Of a stretch of 64,000 nt of DNA, positions 24,811 through 37,271 are shown piece by piece; position 1 is the stretch's first letter; the number at the start of each line of letters is the position of its first letter. The notes under the pieces are model-generated. The model did no database searches and was not told the origin of the DNA. It worked only from the letters and a program-made list of their open reading frames with translations. The position numbers and the translations under genes are program-made. The DNA is taken from assembly GCA_000708835.1 (NCBI GenBank), contig DF237322.1:26139-90138 (forward strand), given 5' to 3'. The DNA is from Klebsormidium nitens. Taxonomy: Eukaryota > Streptophyta > Klebsormidiophyceae > Klebsormidiales > Klebsormidiaceae.

Positions 24811-25411
24811 GCGCGCTTGACGGTCGTTCCAATTCCAGATCGGTCAGTCAAAAGTTCCGAGTCAGTTTACGCGTATACCGCCGCCCGGCCGCGCGTGCCA
24901 CCTCGGCTACCGCCCCGCCCGGCCCTCACTTACAAAGGGCGGAGAACGGAGAGGCAACTAGATTGGCAGCACACTGTGCTGCACTCGGCATGCCATTTGA
25001 TCGATTTACCATGTACATTTTGCGCCGAGCGGGTTGAGACCGTCGGATCTTAATCTACAGATTTAGGTTCCTGATGATCAGGCTTGCAAACTTGACACAA
25101 TGTAGGCAGGAGCGTTCCGAGGCGACGGTTGTACCCCCTGGAGCGGACTAAAATCGCAGTCGACGGCCTGCGACTTTCAATCTCACGTGCGAACCCCCAT
25201 CGGAGGGCCTGCGACCGTCGGCCGACCTACATGAACCGCATAATACGACAAACACTTATGAATACACTGTATCGGTTTCTAGCGTCAGGTACGAGACACT
25301 ACCCACAAACCCTGCCCGATGCATACACCGACTTTGCTATAGCACTGCGAACCTCCTGGAAAAAAGGTCGTCCAGATTCTTCTCGCATAAGAGAATCGAC
25401 GGATTTCTAAG

Positions 25412-25590
25412 GGTAACAAGGCGGACGAACAAGCGAGGGTCCCTGTGACGCGGTCGCCAAGAAATTTGCGACGTCGTACTGCGGCATTGGACGACACCAT
25501 TCCGGAGGCTTTCGCCATTTTCAATAACGCGTACGCTCGCGCGCATCCGGGGCGCACACTAGACAGCAAGAAAATGGCATGCCAAAAAAG
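25412..25590 (-). repeat. Dispersed repeat, copy A
   Basis: Read on the minus strand this matches 38692-38845 (+) over about 150 bases, starting at TTTTTGGCATGCCATTTTCT and including GAGCGTACGCGTTA and CGTCGCAAATTTCTTGGCGA. Copy A carries about 20 bases absent from copy B. Short frames through it are conserved only because the DNA is, so it is not called a gene. It is probably a non-autonomous mobile element or its end. Confidence 0.7.
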
Positions 25591-25591
25591 T

Positions 25592-25615
25592 GGCCGGCCT
25601 AGCTGCAGGCCGGCC
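25592..25615. repeat. GGCCGGCCT inverted repeat beside copy A
   Basis: GGCCGGCCT (25592-25600) and AGGCCGGCC (25607-25615) form a perfect 9-bp stem with a 6-base loop, directly adjoining dispersed repeat copy A. A GGCCGGCC motif also lies near copy B (about 38630) and in the 44.7-45.2 kb element. It may mark element ends. Confidence 0.55.
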
Positions 25616-26252
25616 GAGGCATTGCAGAGTTGGGGACGAGAGGACTCAGAGGAGGTTTATGTCCAATCGGGAATCACATGTCAGCTCTTGCGCTGTTGTA
25701 GTAATCTCGTTCGCGCATCTGCACGCAATTGCAGGCTCGTGCTATCCAATGCATCGATCTACCGCATCGGGCTGCCCATTTGATCATAGCACTTCAGGTG
25801 CAAGGCCTCTTGCGCTGTCAGGATCTGTCGATTGTGGAGATTCGTTCATGATCGCAACATCAGGACCTATACCTATATCACTGAGGAGTTCCTATTCTGT
25901 TGCAAGACCAAGTCTCGATCGGAATGGTTCCCCGCCACTCACTCGCCAAAAGCATCACCAAAAACATTTGTAAGACATAGCCGTTCCAGCACCTTAAGCC
26001 TGACATTTTCAATGCTTGATTATGGAGAATCAAGTACAACCTCGACACAGAGCAGCAGGAACTGGTTTGGGAGTTCAACTGTACGTGAAAAGCAGTTGCT
26101 CTCCGCTTAGCCCTGTGCTCCTATGAACTTTGATATTGCGTATTCTTGCATACAGCTAGACCACTAGTCAGTCATCCTACGGCTAGCACTGCTTCCGCAT
26201 GAACGCAGAGCTAACAGGGAGTATCGACTGGCATGAAGAACCTGCGGGATGC

Positions 26253-29200
26253 TCATAGCATCGTCTGCAGGTCCGCATCTTGCTTGGCGAGTTCTAGAAG
26301 CATGGGGTCGTCGAAGAACTTGTTGATGCTGACGTCCTCGCTCATGCCCTTCCTCCTCCTGGTCTTGACCATGAATTCGCGCGCCAGCGCGTTGGCGGGG
26401 GCCGGCTCCAGCGGCCGCAGAACGATGGACTTGTCGAGGGGGTCGCCGGGGACGACCTGCCAATGGTCAAACACGGAGAGGCAGAAAGCCTGCCCCTGCG
26501 TGTGGTACCGCAGGTCTGTCTCGAAACCGAAGGACTCGATCACGGGAAGGAGCGCCTGCAGGTGGGACAACAAAGGGGGCTCAGACGAGGCAAGAGCCTT
26601 GCAAAGGAGGGCACCCGCAAAGAGCAGCAACGGCCGCTCGGAAACGCCCAAAAGATGACACCAGGAGCCATCGATATAGCGATCGCTCGTTGCTTGCAGA
26701 CAGAATCTGACTGACCTGAACGACGTAGAAGGGCGTGCCTGGCTTGGGCACGTCCTTGGTGACGTGGCCACGGCGGCGCAGCAGGACCGTGTAGATAGCC
26801 TGCATGCAGTCGGCGGGCGTCTGGATCTCGCAATAGTACACCGGCTCCATGAGGCGCGGCGTGGCCAGCAGGAACGCGCTGTACGCCACGCGCCGGGCCG
26901 TGGGGATCACCTGCCCGCCGCCACGGTGCAGCGGCTCGGGGGCGATGGTGGCGTCAATGATCTTGAACTTGACGTTGCGGATTGGCTCATCGCACAGGGG
27001 GCCCTCCCGCGTCCCCCACTGAAACCTGCGCACAAGCAGGGGCGGGGTCGGATCACAGATGGCAAACTCTCACGCAGGGAGGCTGGGGGACCGGCTGCCG
27101 AGAGGTTGAAGTCTTCTGATAGTTGCAACTACGGATGACGCTGCGTTAAGATGTATCAAGTCCAGCCCTGCAATGAATTGCTGAGGGCTCGACGCATGCA
27201 AAAGGGGACGCGCAGTGGACGTGCCCGGATTGCCAGCGCTCACCCTTGAACGATGGAGTCCTTGACGGCGGAGAGGAGGCCCTTGTCGACCTCGGACGCG
27301 AGCGTGTCGTCCAGCAGGATGTTGGGCCCCTGGCGGTCCGGCCCGAAGGCCCACACGGCGCGCGCGGCCAGCAGGTCCCAGTCGTACTTCTTCTGGAAAA
27401 ACTCGCCCACCTTGCGCTTGGGCCAGTCGAGCGACACGGCGCCGGCCTCGATGTCGTCCGCGAGGCCCGCCTCGAGCGGCTCCGCGATCATGGTCAGCTT
27501 GTTGCGCTTGTTGGGCGTCTCCGCAAAGCACTTGAGGCTAGACGTCTCCACCGCGGTCTCGCAGAAGGCGACGCCCGGGTCGGCGACCTTGACCTCCACC
27601 TCGCTGTACAGCTCGCGCAGGTCCTTGAGCATGCTGTCCAGCGCGAGCTCGCCCGTGCCGCACACCGTGTGCTCGCCGCTCTCCTCCACGCGCGTCACGG
27701 CCAGCGGGTAGCTCTTGCTGATCTTGCGCAGCGCCTCCACCATCTTGGGCAGCTCGCTCGGGTTCAGCGGCTCCACCGCCGTCTTGACCACGCTCACCGT
27801 GTTGAACGCCAACGGCGCGAAAATGTACACGTCCTCGTCCACGCCCGCCGCGCACAGCGTGGCTGCGCCGCGGATGCTCGCGTCCACGCCTTCGATCAGC
27901 ACCCACTGCCCCGCCCGCACCGAGCCCACGGCCACGCGGTACCTGCCACGCAGCACGCGACAGGGGCCGCTCAACAGGAGAACGAGCAACAGTCGGAAAA
28001 TACAGGACCCGCAGAGGAAATTACTGTCATGAGCGTCTGACAAAATCTGCACTCCTGTGTAACATTGGGATAGCTCCAGCTCGCTTGACCCAGGTGATAA
28101 GAGACGGACCCATGGTTTAACAGCAAGAAGACGAGCAGTGGCTGTCCTCGCACGGAGGATGCATATGGACGTCAAGAAGCGGCCACGCAAGACATGGCCC
28201 CTTCGTGCTGTCCAGGGACAAAAGCAGAAACCCGTTGCAAGCGGGCAATCGCACCTGGCCTGGTAGATCCAGAGCTTGGTGACGTCCTTGGTGGTCATGT
28301 CCTCCTCGTCTTCGGGCGTGTACCCCTCCCCCAGCACGCGCACCGCCGCGCCCGTCTGCAGCGTGCCGCTCATCACGCGCCCAAACGCGTCGAACGACGA
28401 CGTGTCCGCCTTGGGGTACTGCTTCGTCACGGCCACCATCAGCGGGCCCCCTGCATCGCACGCGCGCATCGCCTCTGCCAGCGCGCTCGTTTGCGGCCCC
28501 GTGTACGTGTGCGCTACCTGCATGCACCGACCACCCAACCCTGCATCAGTGGGCGGGCTACACGGCTGCAAACACAAGGACCCGTACTACCAGCGTGCCG
28601 CACCGGAGCGCCAGAAAGGGCTCCTTCTGTACCGGCTGCTGCCAAACCGGGTGTCGGGGGTTCAGCGGCCAGAATGCAAATGGAAGAGAGGGGAAAGGGC
28701 ACGGGGCAAAGAGGGCGGTGGCTGACCTTGGTTGCGGCGCCATCCTTGGGGGACGGGATGTGGCGCACAAGCATGTCGGCGAACCCGTGAGCGGAGCCAA
28801 AGACGGCGCTGCACGCCAGCTTCAGCAGCGGCTTCACGTTCAGCTTGTACGCTGCACACGGAGGGGGGGGGAAGCACTCAGGCGACACGGCAGGCAGGCA
28901 GCAACGCAGGGTAGAAGAAGTAGAGGCATTACTATGGCGAGGTCTTGTCCTATTCTTGTGCACTTAATCCTGGGTCCCGTTCCCGCATCTTGAGTCTGGA
29001 ATGTCATGATCTTGGATCTGACTTTTGGAATATGAACCAAAAAGGACGTTTACCAAAGTGGCGTCCTGAAGCTACTTAGTACCTCCCCGCTATCCTGCTC
29101 GGTAAACCTTGGGGGCACTTTACCGACTTTTCCGGGTTCACTTTCCACGTAGGAACAATTCTAACGGCCAGGGTAGATTATGATTGGCATTGGATCAAGA

Positions 29201-32200
29201 AACGGACGATGCAGACCTGCAGAAAGTGCGTCCTCACTCAATGAAAACTTGCAAAAAGTGGGACGCGGTATACGTGGCACGAGATTGGGGTCCGCGGGCT
29301 GCCGTGCGGAGGAGTGCGGCTCACCAGAAGGCTTGAGGGTGACGCCGAGCTGTGCCAGGGTGGCCTCCACGGCCTTGCGGTGCTCCCCGATGATCTGGCT
29401 GTACAGCTTGTACAGCGGCTCCAGGATGAACTGCACGAACGAGCGCTCCCCACCGCCCTCTGGCGGGCGCCGCTTGAATGCTGCAACACACAGGGGCAGC
29501 GTTAGAGCACCAAAAACGTACGTATAGCAAACACACTGCCACAAACCAATCCCCAGATAGCAGGCTCCCTTGCTCCCGTCCAGAAAGCCCGCAAACCTCG
29601 TTGCCTACATGACCTGTGGCACCTTCCAAAGGTGACGAATGGTTTCTGAGGGCACACATGCTGCTTGCCCACAGATGCTGCACGGCAAAGGCTGCGACTC
29701 ACAGCGCGTGGTGGGGTGGTAGTAGACGTCGCCCCACAGCTTGCTGGCAAATGCGTTCGTGTCCATGTCCACCCCGTGCAGTTCTGAATAAAGCGCCGCA
29801 AACGACTGCAGGCACCACAAGAGACACCAGGATGTCACGTGAGTGACACAGGCCGCCCTCAAAGGAACTGAGACGACTGCAACCGGTCATCTGCAGCATG
29901 GAACGATTTCAATACAATAGAACGTCAGGCACGCCAGGACAAGGTGTGCCCTCCTCCAGTGGCTGACCTGCCCTCCTGCGCTGCCCGCCTCACCTGCAGC
30001 GTGAAGGACCACCCCGCATTGGCTGCCGCAAACACGACGTTCCCTGCTGCGGGGTCCAGCTCGGGGGTGTCATCAGCGGTGCCGTAGGTGCGCAACAGCG
30101 CGTTGACCTCCTCCAGGGTGTGCCGCAGCTTGTGGTACGCGTCCGCGGGGGGCAGCTTCAGCTCCGTGATCAAGCGGTCCACCTTGTTGATCACCAGCAC
30201 CACCGGCACCCGCTCCGCCAGCGCGTGCCGCACCGCGCGCTGCGTGTTCAACTGCACGCCGCAACCACGGGGTCATACGCCGCCCACGCTTTGCTGCAAA
30301 AAGACGTAGCAGGCGAAAGAGCGGAAGAAGCTACCGTAACACGTTGTGCAAAAACTTTCCACTGCAGAGAAAAGCCTGGCGCTCTGCAACCTGCCTCCTT
30401 CCACAACCCACGGCATCTCCAAAGGGGTAGAGAGGCCCTGGCAGCGTGAGTGGGTGGGTGCGTGCTGACCATGACTCCCTCGACAGCATCCACGACGAGC
30501 ACGGCCCCATCAGCAAGGCGCAGCGCAGCCGTCATCTCGTCGGAGAAGTTGACGTGGCCGGGCGTGTCCATGGCGTTGACGAGGTAGCTCTTGCGCGCGC
30601 TCGTCTCCAGCACCAGCGACATGGGCACCGCCTTGAGGCTGATCCCGCGCTCCTGCTCGTCCACGCGCGTGTCTGTGTACCGCAGCGGGGCCTCAAAGTT
30701 CCTGCACAAGGGCCGCCGACGTCAGCGCAGGGACACTCGGGCACTGGATGATTGGAAGAGTGTCCCATTATCAGCACTTGCTTATGGTAGTCGTAAACCT
30801 CATGACTGATGGGAAGCCCTGCGGTGCCACTCTCTCTTCCATAGCCGTTTGACTTGAAATCTAGCTATTGCCAGAAAGAAATTTGCAAGAAAGTTGGAGA
30901 ACCAAATGTACAGATCTGTTGTAAGTCTTCTCAACAAATCAGTCTTGACGCAACTACCAGAGCATAAACCGGAGAAAGAACAGTTCTTAACAGGTTATAG
31001 CGCAACTACTCCAGTGCAAAGGGGAGAACAACAGGCACGGCTGCGACAGAGTGCCGGAGGCAGCTGTGGCGGCCATGGGAGTGTCACCTATCGGTGTGGT
31101 GGATCTGGTGCGTCTGCTCCACCAGCATGTCCATCAGCGACGTCTTGCCATGGTGCAGGTGCCCCACGAGCGCCACGTTGCGGATCAGCGCGGGGTTGCC
31201 CGCCAGGCCCACCAGGAACCTGCACACGCAACCACCACCGCGCCATCGCTCAAAACACCGCCTCGCACATGGGCGTAGTTTCCGCCAATTTACAGAGAAT
31301 TCAGGGGGAACATCCAACGCATGGATCATAGGCATCAGAGGCTGCCTGCCGCGCGTGCATGAGGGTGGTGCACGGCTCACTCGGTGGAGACGAGCGTGGG
31401 CGGCGCCTCGCGGTGCTTGACCTCCAGCTTGACCTCGCGCACCGGCTTGACGATGGGCACCTCCAGCGGCTGCGCGTCCTCCTCCATCACCAGCGTCTCC
31501 GTCTCCGGACCATACACCTGCAAACGAGCACGCGCCAGCATGGGGCCAGTCAGACCACAACCAACGGCCGGGAGAAGGTAACGCGCAGCAATATACAAGA
31601 AATTTGGCTCCGCTTGGCAAAATCGGTCTCCTAAGGCCCCTGACACTAGACGCGGTGCAGCAAACCTCAGGAGCGTCGTACCTCAATTGCGGTGGGGTAG
31701 TACTTCTTGTCCTCTGCTAAAACTACGGCGCCCTCCATATCGACTTCGTCATCTGCAACAAGCAAAGGAAAGGCAACATCAGAGGAAAGGCGACCCGATT
31801 ACGGATTGGCGCAGGCACCAGCAAGCCCTGCAACGGATACAACGGGCACAGTTCTGCAGGAAGCAGGTACAGGTCTACTGAAAGTGCAGTTGCACATTGC
31901 CACCACTTCAAGGATAATGTATGGCGGACAAGAATTAAAAACCACGTTCAAGCAACCAGCCCTGATGGGTCAGGAACGTGAAGACATATAAATACACCAG
32001 GAATGCCATAGCAACTCCGAAAGGCAAGCACGGCGATGAACAAGCCTACTTCATCAAGAGCGCTTGACGGAACTAGGTGCACTTAGACATGCACCATTAC
32101 CAAAAATAAGAGTGGAACCTGTCAGGCGCTGTTGCACTCGCCGGGATTGGTGCAGGGCGCATGGCGTGCATACCTTGGACCCTGTCACGGGCCCCGGCCT

Positions 32201-32363
32201 CTGCCTCGTCCATCCAGGCGTCCTCATCGTCCTCCACCACGCCATCGCGACCGCCCCGCCCATCCTGGGTCTCCTCATCCAGCTCTACCTGGTCCTCCTC
32301 ATCATCCGACTCGATCTCCGGACCAATGTAGTTCCCGAATTCATCATACAAGGAATCGTCCAT
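26253..32363 (-). CDS. SNU114: U5 snRNP GTPase Snu114 / EFTUD2 (plant CLO/GFA1)
   Basis: EF-2-like GTPase of the U5 and tri-snRNP that controls spliceosome activation and disassembly. Exons: 32174-32363, 31682-31752, 31381-31517, 31088-31219, 30470-30701, 29994-30251, 29703-29805, 29325-29480, 28727-28851, 28255-28517, 27244-27942, 26716-27025, 26253-26555. The joined protein is 992 residues, near the usual 970-990. It begins [16 protein letters not shown] with the family's acidic N-terminal stretch. G-domain motifs are P-loop GHLHHGKT (152-159), switch ERGISLK (194-200), DTPGH (222-226) and NKVD (276-279). Elongation-factor domains follow ([55 protein letters not shown]). It ends [12 protein letters not shown]...LQTML, as in plant CLO. 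P-loop G152-HLHHGKT reads GHLQHGKT in many homologs. Expression should be constitutive. The long plus-strand frames across it are antisense shadows. Confidence 0.96.
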
Positions 32364-34647
32364 GCCAGCCAGCCAACAAGAACACAAAATACGTGATCAA
32401 AGAAGTATTGAGCAGCAACCTTCGAGAAACTACACCCTCCTATCTTGTCCTGCAACTTGCACGAGGCAGAGGTTGGCCACCTTTCGATTCGTCTCAATGT
32501 TGCCAATGGCGCCAATGCCAATGCCAAAGCCAGCGCCAGTGCCAATGGGCAAAGTCAACTGTCTATTCTGGGCAGGAGAGTGTGTCGACTTTCTGGACAT
32601 ACCCGTGGGCAATTTGCAAAACTACCGTAGGAATCAGGATGAAGAACCCTCAAGAGTCCTTGACAATTTCAAAGTGTGGCGAGTCGCGACAGTGTCAGTG
32701 TCAGAAGTTGGTTCAGGATAGCCAATGAGAGGGCTCAAAATTTGATCACATGGGTTCCACGTCGACCAGCCAGATGCACTGCACACTGCTCACAATGTGG
32801 GGACCCCGATTACGGGGCAAAAAGTTTCGCCGCGCCGTCCAGCCAAAATTTGACTTGCGGACGTGCCAAGGACCAGCTGCGGACGGTCCACGTGGATAGC
32901 ACTGTTGACGTCATGCCAGCTTCGGAGTGGCGTTCCGTACGGTACGAAATCTGATACCCCTTGAACTTTAAACCGCCGATCGAAATGTCCGGTCACATCG
33001 CACGGTTCAAATCAGCTAAATAAAATCGGGGCGGCCGCGCGGCGGCCGCGCTACTCAGCTCGCCGCGCACCCCGCACTAGCCTACGTACTATTGGTACTA
33101 TGCCTATACTACTTTGGGCATAGAGGCATAGACTGAGTCATACTTGTATCATCGAAGGTGCAAACGCTCAAAACCTCAATATTCTGAATATTATATATTC
33201 AAGGCTTCGCTTCCCTGCATCGTTTGAAAGAATCGACTTCCACCATGCACTGACCGGGCACTGACCATTTGACCATGGTCACACAATGGTAAGTGTTACT
33301 ACCGACCATGTTCGAATTCTCGAATGCCTTACTATCTTTGAATCTTAGTGCCATTTAATGGTAGTTTTGCTACCATGAAATGATTCGACGGAAATGGGAC
33401 CAAAGCCCTCTCACAAATTCCAAGTGACTGGCAAGACCCGGAATTCGTCGGCCAGACTGAGAGGTTGGTCTGGCACTATTTCTACGAGACTGCAGTATTG
33501 AAGCATTCAAACAACTTGTCAAGGGTTGTTACTAATCAGACTAATGCGGACTTGGAACATGTGAGAGTGGAGTTCCATGCACTTGGGTGGACAAGTCACA
33601 GTGGCTTGGTGCTAATTACCTGGGGGGCTCTGGGGCTAACTGGCACTGATCAACCTAGGCGATTTTGCCACGATTCTCTGATTTCCTTTCGGCATTTTGA
33701 TTGCCAAAATGTATAAGCTGCCACTCGAACACATAGCCAGCCACACGGATCCAAACGTAGGTCCTATGCGGTTTGTCCAAAGCTTCTATGTGGCTTGTGA
33801 GGCGTCAAATGCTAAAAAGTGTCATTTTCGGGCCCAAATGGTGAAATTCCACAGCCAAAACGTCTTCAAATAAGGCGCTGAAAGTTTGTGTGGGTCCGGG
33901 CCATCGTAGGGACTCATTTTGGTTGCATCGTTTACAGGGTCATGCCCAACGTCAAGCGTTGGCGGTCAAAATTTAGGGTTTTGACGTCTTCAAAGACGCA
34001 CCCACAAAGCACACGCTCTAGCAGTCATTTAGTTCGGGTTTCGACCAAACGATGCGACCAGAAACCAAGTTAAGGCCCAAACGAGGGCAGCCCCGAAGAA
34101 ATCCCAGTCAAATCTCAAAAATGGGCTGTGGAAATGGGGTTCAAAAACAGCAGATATGGGCTTATAGACACGCCGGAAGTCTCACTCGACCGACTCGCAC
34201 GCGCGACTCGGGCAAATCCGTACGGCGTACGTCAGCAGCCAAAATTCCCGAACTTCTTGGAAAATGCCATTCGGACGCCGAAAAACTTAGCCCATAATCG
34301 GGGTCCCCACACAATGCACATGACTGTTGACAGGGCAAGCGTGCAAGCCTGATGCCAGTGATGGAAGGAAGCGTCAGGCTCTGCCGCTGCGCTGCGCCTG
34401 CACCACCATGCCAAAAATTGCTCAAGGAACACATGCGCGTTCAACCGCCAGTTCTCACCTGATTCTCCCTGCCAATGTATGACCATCCTAAATCAATATC
34501 TACAGAATTTAGCTTCCTGAGATCGTTGAACACACAAGGCAGGCCTGCCTGGGCATCTCTGCTGACGACAAGCAAGTGGTGCACGCGGGGGCAATGGGCG
34601 CTGCCAGCAGCATGTGGAGGCCTTGTGTTTTGAGGGTTTGATGCTGG
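32364..34647. promoter_or_regulatory. Divergent 5' region of Snu114 (-) and CAX (+), with an inverted repeat pair
   Basis: About 2.3 kb separates the two start codons, so both promoters lie here. Near its left end is a short tract of CCAATGCC-like repeats (about 32500-32550). In the middle, two inverted related segments (about 32793-32870 and 34250-34330) enclose 1.4 kb of sequence with no supported gene. No TATA element is claimed. Confidence 0.45.
32793..34330. mobile_element. Possible non-autonomous DNA element bounded by imperfect inverted repeats
   Basis: The left segment contains TGTGGGGACCCCGATTACGGGG (from about 32796). The minus strand of the right segment (about 34285-34312) contains TGTGTGGGGACCCCGATTATGG. 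Identity extends loosely for several tens of bases inward (AAAGTTT/AAGTTTTTCG, later CAAAATT). The 1.4 kb between them has no recognisable transposase, so the element, if real, is non-autonomous and old. Target-site duplications were not established. Confidence 0.35.
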
Positions 34648-37271
34648 ATGGGCGAGGATCTAATTGAGGAGGACAGCTTCGTAGATTTAGAAGCCGGCCC
34701 GGCGGCGCACCACTTACGGTGGGGTCACCACTATCTAGAGCCTCTTTCCATGTCGTCCACACCCAAAACAGAGCCTGTGCTGTGGCGCTCCTGGGAGAAG
34801 GGCCGCAGGAGCAGCACCGGCAGCCAGCGGGGCGACAGCAGCCCGGGGCCCAGGTGAGGCAGCCCCACAGCCGCAATGGGTGACAATTAGCTTTCCATGT
34901 CCTGACTTTACTGCTAGAAGCAATTTGTTGAGCTGCTCTTCTTGGGACATGTCTTCTCTTTGTGAAGGGTGTCATCAAAGGTGTCACCTTGACGCCGTGC
35001 CAGGACCCATGTTGGCAGCCAATCCATGCAGCTGCACTCTGCCATCATCGCAGTAGGCAGCAGCTATGGCACCGTCAGACAGGCCCTGCTGAACCAGCTG
35101 AGCTGCTAACCAGTGCCACGTTGCTCTCCCTCCCTCTCTTAGGCCGGACTGCACATTGAGCAGCTCCTTACCCCCCCTCCTCCTGTTCTGGTGTCCAGGC
35201 GCTCATTGGATGGCTCGCCGGAGGGCCCCCCCGGCCCAGGCTCCCTGGGTGCGTACTTGCGGCGCAGCCTGGCGGCCCTCTTTTTGGGCAGCTGGTTCAA
35301 CGTGCTGCTGCCGTTCCTCCCCGCGGCCATGGTGGCGGCGCACCTGCAGCTGGGCCACGCCACCGTGTTCACTCTGACGTGCCTCGCGCTGGCGCCCCTC
35401 TCGGAGCGGCTGGGCTACATCACGGAGCAGCTGGCGCTGGTGACCAACCCCACGCTGGGCGGCCTGCTGAACGCCACCTTCAGCAACGCGCCCGAGCTCA
35501 TCCTCTCCCTCTTTGCGCTCAAGGCCGGCGTCTTCCGCGTCGTGCAGCTCACCCTCCTCGGCTCCATCCTGGGTCAGCGCCGCACCCTCACACTCCGAGA
35601 TTCCTGTTCAAGTCCCCGGTTCGATTTACGGTTGGCCTCTGCATTTGAGAGCTGGCATGCGGACAGCCTCTGAACAGGGACAGTGCCTTGCAGGGGCAAC
35701 CGCTGTTTGCCACCCCTGTTGCTGAAGCTTTCTGGCCCTTGGGGTTGCGTGCAGGTAATATTTTGTTGGTGGTAGGGTGCGCCTTTCTGGCGGGGGGCGC
35801 GCGGCACCAGCTGCAGAGCTTCAACAAGATCGCCGCCACCACCAACGCAGGTCAGCCACCCGACGCACCACCCGGGCCCCCCTGGCCACGCGGCTTGCAA
35901 GTGGGCCAGGAATAGCCTCTCCATTCACCAGCTCTTCAGTTGTCGCAGGGGGCTCAGTTCTAATAGCTGGGGATTGCCTTCGCAGTTCGTCGTTGTCTTG
36001 CTTTCAAGCCTTCGCCTGGTCTACTGCGGTGTCTAGCGGTGGTCTCACCCTAGTATGAGGTATCCTTTGTTGGGGGATTGGAGCATTCTAGCCATCCGTG
36101 CCAGCCATCAGACGGCCCAGGTTCTACCCTTATCTGACGCAATACCGTTTGTCCTGATCGTTTCGCGTTATGCAGTCGACTTTGCCAAAATGTACATCGG
36201 TCTCCCCACCCTTTGGCCCCTGCTTCGCATTCATTGCCGCGTTGCTGCGCGCCTCCCGTTGCAGGGCTGCTGCTGATGGCGGTGATGTCCATCTTGTTCC
36301 CGACCATCCTGGTGGCGCAGCACACCGAGATCCGCGCGGACGCCAGCCTGGCGCTGTCGCGCACCACGGCCGTGCTCATGCTGCTGGCCTACACGGCCTA
36401 CATCCTGTTCCAGCTCGTCACGCACCGAAGCCTCTTTGACGCCCCCACGCCGCCCCCCGCCACGCTGGCGGGCCTGGAGACGGGGGCGAGCGGTGATGAG
36501 GACGGCGAGGAGGAGGAGGAGGTGGTGCTCGGCTTCTGGGGGGGCCTTGTGTGGCTGGCGCTCGTGACGGCCGCCATCAGCAGCCTCTCCGACTATCTCG
36601 TGGCCGCCGTGGAGGGCGCCGCCGTGCAATGGGGCGTGCCGCTCGCGTTCCTGAGCGTGATCGTCATCCCGATTGCCAACAACGTGACGGAGCACGCGGC
36701 GGCGGTCGTGTTTGCGGTGCGCAACAAGGTGGACATCAGCCTGGGCATCGCGCTCGGGTCGTCGACGCAGATCGCCATGTTCGTGCTGCCCCTCGTGGTC
36801 CTCGTCGGCTGGGGCCAGGGCGCGCCCCTCACGCTCGACTTCCGGGTCTTTGCCACCGCCGTGCTCTTCTCGGCCACGCTCGTCGTTGCCTACCTCCTCC
36901 AGGTGACCCCCGCATGCTGCACATCCTCAACTGACCGCCTGGTCGGCCGCGTCCGCCTTGCATTGGCAGCCGCCTCCATTCTGCTTGCCCAGCTGTTCCT
37001 TGCCGTACTCGCCCTGGGAGTATCTGCAAGACCACTTTGGTTATCACCGCACCGAGTTTGCCATCGCATGCCTCCTCTAAGCGTGTGTCTCTTGCTTGGT
37101 GCGCTTGGCTGCGCCATGACGTGGGCGGTGTGCGTGCAGGACGGCGAGAGCAACTGGCTCAAGGGGCTCATGCTGGTGACCATGTACGTCGTGGTCGCCG
37201 CCGGCTTCTTCCTGCACAAGGACGCGCGCCTCCCGCACCTCGCCACGCCCCAGCTGCATATCGACCTTTAA
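34648..37271 (+). CDS. CAX: CAX-type cation/proton exchanger
   Basis: Vacuolar-type antiporter moving Ca2+ or related divalent cations against protons. Exons 34648-34853, 35199-35572, 35755-35850, 36265-36902 and 37140-37271 (TAA) join in phase to 481 residues. A hydrophilic N-terminal tail of about 85 residues is followed by membrane segments from FLGSWFNVLLPFLP. The c-1 repeat reads GGLLNATFSNAPELILSLFALK and the c-2 repeat reads ANNVTEHAAAVVFAVRNKVD then ALGSSTQIAMFVLP. Between the halves lies an acidic loop (DEDGEEEEEVV), as is usual for the family. The protein ends GFFLHKDARLPH...HIDL. Both repeats keep the transport glutamate, but the glycine of the canonical GNxxE is Ser in c-1 and Asn in c-2. 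The first exon is supported by the phase match of AG+G at the junction and has no homology. It lies head-to-head with Snu114. Confidence 0.93.

Larger units (their letters stand above)
22524..26252. other. Gene-poor, repeat-bearing gap upstream of HD-Zip III and downstream of Snu114
   Basis: About 3.7 kb. It must hold the HD-Zip III promoter and 5' UTR at the left and the Snu114 3' UTR at the right. Inside are a 16-bp palindrome (23341-23356), a field of GGTACC/TACCGGTA palindromes (24136-24810), one copy of a dispersed repeat (25412-25590) and a GGCCGGCC hairpin (25592-25615). No frame resembles a known protein. Confidence 0.6.

Noticed and set aside
27246-28040. 264-residue plus-strand open frame
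   Set aside because: Antisense to the largest Snu114 exon, full of Arg/His/Leu, with no domain.
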